A DNA stretch of 64,000 nucleotides, from the NCBI RefSeq assembly GCF_017592555.1, contig NZ_JAGFNS010000005.1, positions 115,241 through 179,240 on the forward strand. Reading direction: 5' to 3'. The notes under the pieces are model-generated. The model was not told the DNA's origin, searched no databases, and worked only from the letters and a program-made list of their open reading frames with translations. Shown here one piece after another: positions 8,822-16,800 of this stretch (position 1 is its first letter; every line of letters begins with the position of its first letter). This stretch comes from Actinoplanes flavus. GTDB taxonomy: Bacteria; Actinomycetota; Actinomycetes; Mycobacteriales; Micromonosporaceae. A program made the position numbers and the translations under genes.

Positions 8822-9679
8822 ATGTCTCGTGGACGGATCATCCTCAGCGCCGTGGTGCTGCTTCTCGGTGCGGTCGCACTGTTCGTCGTGTCGAACATCG
8901 ATGCGCCCGGCGGCTCGGCGGATTCGCGGAAGCTGCTGACCGGTGTCGAGGCCCGGCTCCGTGCGGCCGGCAGCGCCCGGGTCGGCTTCACCGCCGAGAT
9001 CCGTCCACAGGTCTCCGGGCCGAAGGCGACGTTCGCGGGCACCAGCCTGGTCAAGTTCGGCGAGACCGGCGAATGGGACACCACCTTCTCCAGCATCGTC
9101 GCCGACGGCCGGCCGCCGGTCGAGGGCCGGGCGGTCCGGGCCGGGCGGCAGACGTACCTCACGTCGCCGAGTCTGACGGCCGACGACGGGCGCGCCTGGT
9201 TCGCGGCGACGACACCGGCGTTCTGGGGCAACACGATGGCCAACCCGAACCTCGGTCTCGCCGACCTCACGGTCTGGACCGGCTTCCTCGCCCGCACACC
9301 CGGGCAGCTCGCGCTCAACGCCGCGACCGAGGAACTGCCCGACGTCGAGGACGCCGAACACGAGTTCCGGGTGCGGTGCACGCCGACGCAGGATCCGCAC
9401 TGCCCGCCACCGTTCGGCACCGACCTGGACGCGCTGTTCGATGAGGCCGGCTTCCCGGTCTATCAGGCCTGGATCGACGACGACGGCCTGATCCGCAAGC
9501 TCGAGGTGAGCTTCAGCGTGATCAACAGCGGGGCCGGCGCCGCCGACCCGCTGCGCCCGCAGGGCGAGTACCAGGCCCACCTGACCTTCACCCTGGACGA
9601 TTTCGGCACGCCGGTGACGGTCACCGCCCCGCCGGCCGATCAGGTGACGCAGAGCCGTCTGGTGCGCCGGCGGGAATGA
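8822..9679 (+). CDS. Membrane-anchored LppX/LprG-like protein, function unknown
   Basis: The 285-residue protein has an N-terminal signal anchor (about residues 5-24, no lipobox Cys). The beta-rich extracytoplasmic domain resembles the LolA/LppX-type lipid-binding fold of actinobacterial lipoproteins; this is judged only from the overall pattern. It is the only plus-strand gene between the mycosin and SseB genes. Its last 59 bases overlap the 3' end of the convergent SseB-domain gene. A cell-envelope role linked to the secretion locus is inference. Confidence 0.7.
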   Translation: MSRGRIILSAVVLLLGAVALFVVSNIDAPGGSADSRKLLTGVEARLRAAGSARVGFTAEIRPQVSGPKATFAGTSLVKFGETGEWDTTFSSIVADGRPPVEGRAVRAGRQTYLTSPSLTADDGRAWFAATTPAFWGNTMANPNLGLADLTVWTGFLARTPGQLALNAATEELPDVEDAEHEFRVRCTPTQDPHCPPPFGTDLDALFDEAGFPVYQAWIDDDGLIRKLEVSFSVINSGAGAADPLRPQGEYQAHLTFTLDDFGTPVTVTAPPADQVTQSRLVRRRE

Positions 9680-10499
9680 ACGTCAGCAGCACCAGCACGT
9701 CCTCGGCGGAGACCTCGATGGCGCCGTCACTGCCGGGGTCGACCGCCAGCCCGTGCCCCTCGGGCCACACCGCCAGTGCGAACGGCAGCGCCACCTCGAC
9801 CGCGGGCACCGAGCCGGGATGGCGGCCTGCCAGAGCCTCCGGGGTGGTGAAGACCTCGATCATCTGATCCGGGCCGGGCAGCCACGGGAAGCCGGGCTCG
9901 ACGATCTCCTCGGCGGTCACCGGCCGGTCGGCCGGGATCAGCACCACCGCGTCGAGCAGGTGGTCCAGGTAGCCGTACACGTCCCCGGCGCGCGCGGCGG
10001 CGGTCAGGGCCGCCGCCGTGTCGTCGACGGGATGGTCACCGGCCGCCTGCAGCGCACGCAGCTCCTGCTCGGCGATCTCGTCCTGCTCGGCCTCCTCGGC
10101 CAGTTCCGCCAGCGTCGGAACGGTGACATCGCCCACGGCCGCCCGCTCGACACCCTCCACCGCGAGGTACGCGTCGATCGGCGTACCCGGGTTGATCGCC
10201 AACCGCCACTGCGGATCGGGCCACTTGCGGCGCAGCTCGGCATAACTGGTGACGGTGTAGCCGTTGACCGCGTGCCCGAACTGCGCCGCCAGCGCCCGCA
10301 CCGAGGTGAAGACCGGCAGGAACACCTCGTCGAACGCGTGCACGGTGAGGAACCGCTGCCCGGGCGAGTCGTCCCCGGCGATCTGCGGCAGGTACAGCTC
10401 GGCGAGCGCCACCAGCTGGAAGTAGGACTGCCGGTCGTCCTCGCCGGCGGCCAGCAGCATGGCCCGCTCCACCTCGTTGACCGGCTCCCAGGCGGTCAC
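9621..10499 (-). CDS. SseB-domain protein of the T7SS locus
   Basis: The 292-residue acidic protein appears to hold two SseB N-terminal-type domains. One has the pattern ending LAINPGTPIDAYLAVEGVE at about residues 100-118. The second covers about 180-285 (MIEVFTTPEALAGRHPG, then a VDPGSDGAIEVSAEDV segment). SseB-like proteins are frequent in actinobacterial ESX loci, where chaperone or adaptor roles are suspected but not proven. Its ATG overlaps the stop of the SUKH gene by four bases (10496-10499), so translation is coupled. It is the last gene of the long minus-strand block. Confidence 0.8.
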   Translation of the reverse strand: MTAWEPVNEVERAMLLAAGEDDRQSYFQLVALAELYLPQIAGDDSPGQRFLTVHAFDEVFLPVFTSVRALAAQFGHAVNGYTVTSYAELRRKWPDPQWRLAINPGTPIDAYLAVEGVERAAVGDVTVPTLAELAEEAEQDEIAEQELRALQAAGDHPVDDTAAALTAAARAGDVYGYLDHLLDAVVLIPADRPVTAEEIVEPGFPWLPGPDQMIEVFTTPEALAGRHPGSVPAVEVALPFALAVWPEGHGLAVDPGSDGAIEVSAEDVLVLLTFIPAGAPDGSASPDRPAGR

Positions 10500-11473
10500 C
10501 GCGCGGCCCGCCGGTGCGAGGAGGGCAGAAGAACGCCGAGGCCGTCCGGCGAGACCGATCGCGCGGCGGCCGCGGCGTTCGCCGCGAGAGCTTCCAGATC
10601 GGAGGGTACGGGGCGCAGCGCGACCCAGAACGACGCGAAGTCGCCGGCCAGCCGGTGCAGCAGACGGGCACAGACGTCGTCGGCGGTGAAGACGTCACGA
10701 TCACGGGGATCGTCGTCGTCGAGGTAGCCGACCGCGCCGGCGTCCGGACCGCCGGTCCGCAGCACGAGCAGGCCGCCCTGGACGTGACCGATCGCCAGCC
10801 AGTCCGCGGTCAGCCGGTCGCCGAACCAGGCGTTGCGGTAGGCCAGGTCCTGGGTCCGGTCCTCCCGGAAACCGAACAGCGGCTGGTCCAGGACGAACCC
10901 GTGACCGGGGAAGACGGCGGGCGCCCCGGGCGCGCCGCCGTTGGTGCGCTCCAGGAAGTCTCGGTACGCGGCCGGTAGGCGTACCCCCAGGGTCTGTTCG
11001 GCCTTGACCACCGCGGCGCTGGAGAGACGCTCGGACACCAGGATCCGCGGAGCGGCGCCGGTCCGGGCGGTGAGCCCGCGCCCGGCGGCGCGTGCGGCGG
11101 CGACACTGACTCCGCCGAGATGCCGGAACGCGGCGTGCAGTTCGGCCGGCACCAGCGCGAGGAAGCGGCCCTGCGCCGCGTGCGCCCAGGTCCAGCCGGG
11201 CGGCGTGCCGACGCTGCCGTCCCACAAGGGGTCGCCGTCCGCCCGTGCGGCCAGTTCGGCGGCCCGCACGTCGACGACGCGAGCCTCGTCGATCGTGAGG
11301 TCCGCGACCGGCGGTGGCAGCGCGACGAGGGTGCGCGCATAGGGCGTCCAGTCCGGGAAACCCCATGGATCGACCGGTACGCCGTGGCGGTAGCGCACAC
11401 GCAGCATCGGTGATGCCGGGTGCGCGGCCCGGAAGGCGTAGCGCGCGCCCGCGATCCGCTCTCTGGTCACCAC
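10496..11473 (-). CDS. SMI1/KNR4 (SUKH) domain protein, candidate immunity protein
   Basis: The 325-residue protein contains a SUKH domain from about residue 150. It has the LGVRLPAAYRDFLERTNGG motif, then FGFRE, WLAIGHVQGGLLVL and a C-terminal F(T)ADDV-LLHRLAGDFASFW segment. SUKH proteins are a widespread immunity superfamily in polymorphic toxin systems, where they bind and neutralise toxin domains. The N-terminal 150 residues are unassigned. The start is a GTG (11473). It lies downstream of the giant toxin in the same transcription unit, which supports an immunity role, but the cognate toxin domain is not identified. Confidence 0.8.
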   Translation of the reverse strand: MVTRERIAGARYAFRAAHPASPMLRVRYRHGVPVDPWGFPDWTPYARTLVALPPPVADLTIDEARVVDVRAAELAARADGDPLWDGSVGTPPGWTWAHAAQGRFLALVPAELHAAFRHLGGVSVAAARAAGRGLTARTGAAPRILVSERLSSAAVVKAEQTLGVRLPAAYRDFLERTNGGAPGAPAVFPGHGFVLDQPLFGFREDRTQDLAYRNAWFGDRLTADWLAIGHVQGGLLVLRTGGPDAGAVGYLDDDDPRDRDVFTADDVCARLLHRLAGDFASFWVALRPVPSDLEALAANAAAAARSVSPDGLGVLLPSSHRRAAR

Positions 11474-11505
11474 TTCGGCTCCGTCTCGGCAGCGGTCGAT
11501 TCGCT

Positions 11506-11530
11506 CATGGCCAAGGCAATCTACCCGCTC
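11506..11530 (-). repeat. Intercistronic direct repeat, copy 2
   Basis: On the minus strand this reads GCGGGTAGATTGCCTTGGCC and then ATG. It matches the segment at 12425-12449 (GCGGGTAGATTCCCATGGCT then ATG) at all but three positions in the core. Both copies sit in the gap just before a minus-strand gene of the toxin downstream block. The ATG here opens only a 13-codon frame ending in TGA just before the SUKH gene. Confidence 0.6.
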
Positions 11531-11542
11531 GACGCCGGCCGG

Positions 11543-12433
11543 TCAGATGTCGGTACGCGCCCCGGTCTCGGGATCGAGACCCATGATCTCCCGGGCGCGC
11601 CTGGTGTACTCCCAGTCCGCCTCCGGCGACGCGTCGGCGTCGACGTGGTGCACGTTGTAGTCCGGCTCGTCAGGATGCCGATCCGGGCGGAACGGGGTCG
11701 TGGCGGAGTGCTTGCGCTCCCATTCCGCGTGCCAGGCGCCGAGTGCGCGCTGACGCTCCTCCTCGGTGAGCGGCCCCGGCTGACCCGGCACACCGGTCTC
11801 CTCGACCCGCTCCGCGCCTCCGGAAGCCGCTGCCATCTCCAGCAGTCGCCGGGCGCGCTCCAGCACATCCGGGTTCACCGGCTCCGGGAAGAAGAACCGC
11901 CGTGCCCTGATGTGGTAGTAGAACTGGTCCTCGGGCGGTGCGCCCGTCGCTCGTACGTCGTCCGCGATCGATTCCGGCCACACCCACATCCCGTCGGTGC
12001 GGTAGGTGCCGGCCGGTCCCGTCGTCACCAGCGGCGCCCCGGTGAGGTACCCGATCACCTCGGCCCGGGCCTCCGCGTCCAGGTCGTCATAGTTCTGGGC
12101 CCGGCCCGGCATCGCCAGCCGCAGCGGAAACGCACCGGCGCGTTGCCGCTCCAGCGCCCGGCACACCTCGCGGTAACGCTTCTGTGCGGTGGCCTGCAAC
12201 GCACCCGGCAGGAGGGCGCCCACCGGCCTCAGCGTGCCCGGCAGTTCACCGCGCTCGGTGCGTGCCAGCATGTCCGACGGCCGCCACAGACCGTCGAGGC
12301 CGAGAAGTTCATCCACCGTCCCCGCGGGCGAACTCACCCGGCGCATCAGCCATGACGGCTTGGAGAGCTTGTCGCCCGGGCGCAACCGACCGAAGTAGGT
12401 GGTTTCGGCGTCGTTGGATGCGTCCATAGCCAT
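11543..12433 (-). CDS. Unknown protein of the toxin/immunity block
   Basis: The 296-residue protein is not assigned to a named family. The central segment, YRTDGMWVWPESIADDVR, has the TDG-W-W pattern I associate with uncharacterised actinomycete proteins near polymorphic toxins. The C-terminal 100 residues are charged (WHAEWERKH, RPDRHPDEPDYNVHHVDAD). The N-terminus DAETTYFGRLRPGDKL is echoed by a short decayed copy just upstream (12440-12499). Two in-frame ATG codons lie at the start; 12433 is taken. An accessory or immunity role is inferred from position only. Confidence 0.65.
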   Translation of the reverse strand: MAMDASNDAETTYFGRLRPGDKLSKPSWLMRRVSSPAGTVDELLGLDGLWRPSDMLARTERGELPGTLRPVGALLPGALQATAQKRYREVCRALERQRAGAFPLRLAMPGRAQNYDDLDAEARAEVIGYLTGAPLVTTGPAGTYRTDGMWVWPESIADDVRATGAPPEDQFYYHIRARRFFFPEPVNPDVLERARRLLEMAAASGGAERVEETGVPGQPGPLTEEERQRALGAWHAEWERKHSATTPFRPDRHPDEPDYNVHHVDADASPEADWEYTRRAREIMGLDPETGARTDI

Positions 12434-12449
12434 GGGAATCTACCCGCCT
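12425..12449 (-). repeat. Intercistronic direct repeat, copy 1
   Basis: This is the partner of the copy at 11506-11530. On the minus strand it reads GCGGGTAGATTCCCATGGCT followed by ATG, and here that ATG lies at the start of the 296-residue gene. The similarity extends weakly further upstream (CGGCGT-rich). This suggests the two gene junctions derive from one duplicated cassette boundary. Confidence 0.6.
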
Positions 12450-12499
12450 GACCACGCCGCGGGACAGAGCCGCCCGAGGTAGGTCGATTCAGCGTCCAC
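12440..12499 (-). pseudogene. Decayed N-terminal fragment of a paralogue of the 296-residue protein
   Basis: The minus-strand frame from GTG at 12499 to TAG at 12440 reads VDAESTYLGRLCPAAW plus three residues. It closely matches the start of the next gene (DASNDAETTYFGRLRPGD). It overlaps the last codons of the upstream gene in another frame. It looks like the remnant of a duplicated cassette whose body was lost. At 19 codons it could also be a chance similarity, but the adjacent repeat makes duplication more likely. Confidence 0.4.
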
Positions 12500-13253
12500 C
12501 GGTACCTCCGCCGGCGTGGGAAGGCCGCCGGAACAGGGCCGAGCCGGCGAGGGCCGCCCGGTGGTACGGCGGCAGATCCTCGCCGGTCCAGAACACCTCC
12601 ACCTGAGCGCCGGAGTCGCCGTGTCGTTGCAGCGCCTGCTGGACGGTACGCATGATGTCCCACGCCGCCGCGCCGGCGGCGACCTCGACCAGAACCACCC
12701 GCACGCCCGCTTCGGGCGGGCACCGCCAGGCCCTGGCGATGGACAGCACGTCCTCGTTGCCGCGCAGCACGCTCACCGGTGAGCTGTCCTCGAGGTCGGT
12801 GAGCCGGTCGGCCAGGTCGTCCAGGGCGGCCAGCGCGGGCGGCAGGTCCCACAGGTCGTCACCAGGGCGGCCGCTGAGGTCGAGCCGCGGCGGAATCCGG
12901 GCCGCGTCGGTCGCCAGCACGTCGGCCGGCACCGGGAAGAACCGGTGCGAGGGCGCCGGGATCTCCTCCGAGATCCGCACCTGCTCGATGCGCATCGGCT
13001 CCCGCTCGCCGAAGAACGTCCCCACCGTCTCCCGCAGCAGCGCCACCTGACCGGTGGTCAGCGGCACACCGAGATCGGCCACCGCCCCGGAGACGGTGTC
13101 CGGGATCTGCGCCAGGTCCCCTGCCGCGAGCATCGCCCGCACGTGGTTCAGCCACTCGTCCGGCACCCGGCCGGCCAGGTGCAGCAGCAGCCGGTGCAGG
13201 CCGCTGAAGAACCGCCAGCCTTGCTCACCCAGCTCAGGCCGCGCGTCAGCCAT
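12489..13253 (-). CDS. Unknown protein downstream of the toxin
   Basis: The 254-residue protein is unassigned. It has a helical N-terminal half (GWRFFSGLHRLLLHLAGRVP) and a C-terminal alpha/beta part (VRVVLVEVAAGAAAWDIMRTV, then VEVFWTGEDLPPYHR). It ends in a low-complexity Gly tail. The ATG at 13253 has a GAGGGG ribosome binding site. It sits between the candidate immunity gene and the 296-residue gene on the same strand. A role with the toxin is inferred from context alone. Confidence 0.65.
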   Translation of the reverse strand: MADARPELGEQGWRFFSGLHRLLLHLAGRVPDEWLNHVRAMLAAGDLAQIPDTVSGAVADLGVPLTTGQVALLRETVGTFFGEREPMRIEQVRISEEIPAPSHRFFPVPADVLATDAARIPPRLDLSGRPGDDLWDLPPALAALDDLADRLTDLEDSSPVSVLRGNEDVLSIARAWRCPPEAGVRVVLVEVAAGAAAWDIMRTVQQALQRHGDSGAQVEVFWTGEDLPPYHRAALAGSALFRRPSHAGGGTGGR

Positions 13254-13312
13254 GTCAACGCCCCTCGTTCACGCCGGTGGCCCGGCGTTGCTCAGCCCGC
13301 CCACCGGCTCCG

Positions 13313-13897
13313 TCAAGAGGTCGCACCGGCCGGCTCACCGTCCGGCCCCATGATGTAGCCGAACTGGGCGAGCGATCCAGCACGGTCGATCTCATCGAGA
13401 GCGTCGGGGGCGAAGCTGGGCATCGGCGGACTGTCGGCTCGTTTGCGCCAGCCACGCATCGGTACGGACCGGTACTCGAGGTCGACCTCGCCGTTCTCGG
13501 TGTGGAATCCGCCGTCGCGTTCGAAGAGCAGGATCAGCGGCTCGAACGGGTCTTCCAGATGAGTGGGCAGGTCGATTCCCGGCGTGGCCCGCAAGGCGGC
13601 CCAGCGGAGGATGAACGGCATCACCTGCTTGACATTCAGGCCGCCTTGGCCGGCGGTGACCTTCTCGATCACACCGTCGAGTACGTCCTGGTCGATGCGG
13701 ACACGGGAATCGACGCAGAGCGCTATGTCGAAGAAGGGAACGGGCGAGTCGCATCGGTAGGCGGCCGCCCATTGCGCGGCGCGACGGAAATACTCCTTGA
13801 GCAGGACCGTCTTCGACCAGCACCGGTGCCCATGGCGTTCCCAGTCGATGGCGCCCAGGCGGTCCGCCATGGCGCGTACGGATTCTTCGGGTGTCAT
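13313..13897 (-). CDS. Candidate immunity protein coupled to the giant toxin gene
   Basis: The 194-residue protein has no recognised family. Its start codon overlaps the stop of the giant toxin gene as ATGA (13894-13897), so translation is directly coupled; this is the classic position of an immunity gene. The sequence is mixed alpha/beta with many aromatic residues (WERHGHRCWSKTVLLKEYF; FEPLILLFERDGGFHTENGE), consistent with a soluble cytoplasmic protein. A longer in-frame reading from 14023 would run inside the toxin gene and is rejected. The immunity function is inferred from position and coupling. Confidence 0.75.
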   Translation of the reverse strand: MTPEESVRAMADRLGAIDWERHGHRCWSKTVLLKEYFRRAAQWAAAYRCDSPVPFFDIALCVDSRVRIDQDVLDGVIEKVTAGQGGLNVKQVMPFILRWAALRATPGIDLPTHLEDPFEPLILLFERDGGFHTENGEVDLEYRSVPMRGWRKRADSPPMPSFAPDALDEIDRAGSLAQFGYIMGPDGEPAGATS

Positions 13898-16800
13898 CGT
13901 CCCCATCCTCGCAGAGCCGCTTGGACGATCTGATCCAGGTTCGAGAGGTCGTCGGCCATCCGAAGGCCGGAGCCGTCCAGGCCGAATGTCCGCCAGTGCG
14001 CGAAGGGCGCCTCCGGCCGCCACTGGTTCGGCGCCAGTTCGTGAGCCCCGGGGTGGTCGCGATGCAGGATGCGGTCACCGTCGGCGTCGAACGCGTCCGG
14101 ATGCGCGGACCGGTAGGGCAACCCGGCCTCCATCAGCTTGTTCTCCACGTACTCGTGGGCCGCGAGGTTCCGGAAGGCGGCCATCTCGTCCGCGGTCAGG
14201 GTGCCGTCGACGGCGCTGTCCCAGAGGTCGGCGATGAGCTCGTCCGGCGTGAAGTACCCACGCTCCACGTGGTTGGGGCCAAGGGCGATGTCGTGCTGCT
14301 GCACGAACAGGTTCTGGCGCATGCCTTCGACGACCACGGGATCGATGCCGGTGTTCGCGGCGGCGCGAGGAGTGTCCTGCGGGCTGTTGCGGATGCGCAC
14401 GTAAGCCTCGGCGGCTCGATCCGAGAACCCCTGGCCGTCGTCGATGAAGTCGGAGCCCCGGGGAAAGTCCGGCCGGAATTCGCTCGCAGCCGGGTCCTTG
14501 GGCGGGCCGCCCTGCTCCTCCAGCACGATGATCCGGGTCCGGTCGCGCCATTCCGGCGGCAGCTGGTCACGGGTCTGCTGCTCCAGGACCGGATCGTGCA
14601 CCTGGCGGGTGTGCGAGCCGGGCGGCAGCACCGCCTCCTGGTCGTGGGGGAAGGAGGAGAACACCGAGATGTCGCGAGCGTTCACGCCGGTGAGTTTGTA
14701 GACCGCGATGATCCGGTTGTCGCTGGCCGGGTTCTCGGCCATGAACCGGACGGCGACCTCCGGCAGGCGGCTGACGCTCAGCACGCTCAGTGCCATGCCG
14801 TGCGGGAACGTCTTGTTGCCGTAGATCGGCGACCAGACCGGTGTCGACCAGTCGCCGCGGTAGGCGATCACCGGGCGTTCGGGCGTACCGATGGCCGGCA
14901 GTTGCCGCAGGGCGTCGTAGACCATGTCGGCGTGCCAGCGGACCTCCTCGAACAGGCGGGGTGCCGCCTCGCCGAGCTCGCGGCCGATCTGCTCGCGGGC
15001 CGCCTGCATCTCGGCGTCGGCGCGCATGACCTCGGCCTTCGCCTGGCGGGCCGCGGCCCGGTCGCCCTCGGCCAGGTGACGCTGCACGTCCTGCCGCGCC
15101 GCCCGCATGTCGTTGGCCGCGTCGAGCCAGCGTTGCGCCGCCGGGCGCAGTGGTGACGTGGAGTCCAGATGCCCGGGGCCGTCGTGCAACACCGGCCGCA
15201 GCGCCAGCGGTAGGGGCAGCGGCTTGTCACCCTCGGACAGCTTGCCGAGGTAGTTGTCGACCAGCTCGCCGATCTTGCGGTCGTGCACCGCCCGGACAGC
15301 CGGCTCGGACGCCCCGAACGTCAGCATCTGGGCCGTGATCACGTTGTTGATCAGGTAGTGGCTGTGCCGGGTGTAGACGGTCAGCGCCATGACGTGCGGC
15401 TTCGTCAGGCGCTGAGCGAGCTCGGTCGGGTCGACGCCGTTGCGATCCAGCCAGTGCGCCAGGTCGGCGTCGGTGACCCGGCCGGTCTCCAGCTGGGGCC
15501 AGAGCCGGTCGGCGATCTGCGGCACCTTGTGCTGCGTCTCGGTGAACCCGTCCGGGTCGAGCGCGTGGTCGAGGTAGCGGGCCTCGTGCGGCAACAGGCC
15601 GTCGGGCGCGATCCGGGTACGCAGCGTGTGCTGGTCGATGCCGGGAATGTTGCGGTAGAGGTCGATCGCGGTCGGCCGCACCGCGCGCGAATGCACGGCG
15701 ACCGGCTCGACGCCGGCGATGCTGGCGCCGCGGAGCAGCTCGATCAGCGAGTGGTCACGGGCCGGGAGCATCCAGCCGATCAGGCTGTGCAGGAAGCGTT
15801 CCGCCGCCACCCCGTGAATGCCCAGCATCTTGGCGCCGGTCAGCATGCGGGTGGTGGTGGCCGAGACGCCGTCCAGCACCGGGTAGCCGTCCCGCCCGAT
15901 CCGGGTGGCCCAGCTGCTGCCGCCGGTGTCGTGCCAGACGTATCCCTCACGCCACGGCAGCTTGGTGTCGGCGTCCAGCCGGCCGACGATCGACTCGACG
16001 AAGGCCCGTTCGAAGCGGCCGAGCGGCGCGCCCATCCGCTCGTAGTGCCCGAGGGTGGTGGCGAGCGCCAGCTGCTCGTCCACGCCGCGGGGCCGCCGGC
16101 CGGCCTGGCTGCTGATCACCTCGGTCAGGTCCCGGAACGGCCGGTCCGAGCGCATGATCACGTTGGCGGTGGCGAACGGGTGCCGGTTGAAGCGCGGCGA
16201 TTCCGACGGCGGGAACCGCTCCTCGACGCGGCCCATGATCGCGCGGTTGAGGCTGTGGTCCAGCTGGCGTTCCATGCCGCGCAACTCGTCCACGTCGATG
16301 CCGGCCCGGCGCGCCTGGTCCCAACGGCCGTTGTCGATCACGTCGAGCAGCGTCCTGGCGAGGGTGTGCGGGCTGTCCCGGTTGAAGTACGCGGCGTTGT
16401 AGAACGCCGTGGTCAGCTCGCGGACGTTGCCGTCGCGCAACAGCGCGTCCAGCGGCACGCCGAGACCGACCTGGCCGGCGCTGTTGTACGCGTTCTCGTC
16501 ACCGCGGAAGAAGGCCGCCTCGACGTCGCGCGTGATCGCCGCCCGGGCTGCCGGGTCGGTGACGCCGCTGGTGGCGAGGTCGGTCAGCGCGTCGCGGAGT
16601 CGGGCGACCGCGTCCCGTGCGGCGTTGAGCGCCTCCGCGTCGTTGAAGTAGTGCACGCCCAGCCGCACCTCGAAGGCGAGGGCCTCGGGCGTCCAGTCCG
16701 GATCGCGGTAGAAGCGGTCGTAGCCGAACGGTGGCTCGTCCGGTCGCCGACCGCCGATCGGACGGTTCAGGTCACCAGGATCCGGCCGACGGCCACCGGC

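Noticed and set aside
8797..8823. ATG at 8823 as start of the zinc-ribbon-like protein
   Set aside because: It would overlap the start codon of the divergent gene at 8822, and the added residues are not protein-like. GTG 8796 is preferred.
13894..14023. A longer start (14023) for the candidate immunity protein
   Set aside because: The extra 42 residues lie inside the toxin gene and look like an out-of-frame shadow. The ATGA overlap at 13897 gives a natural coupled start.
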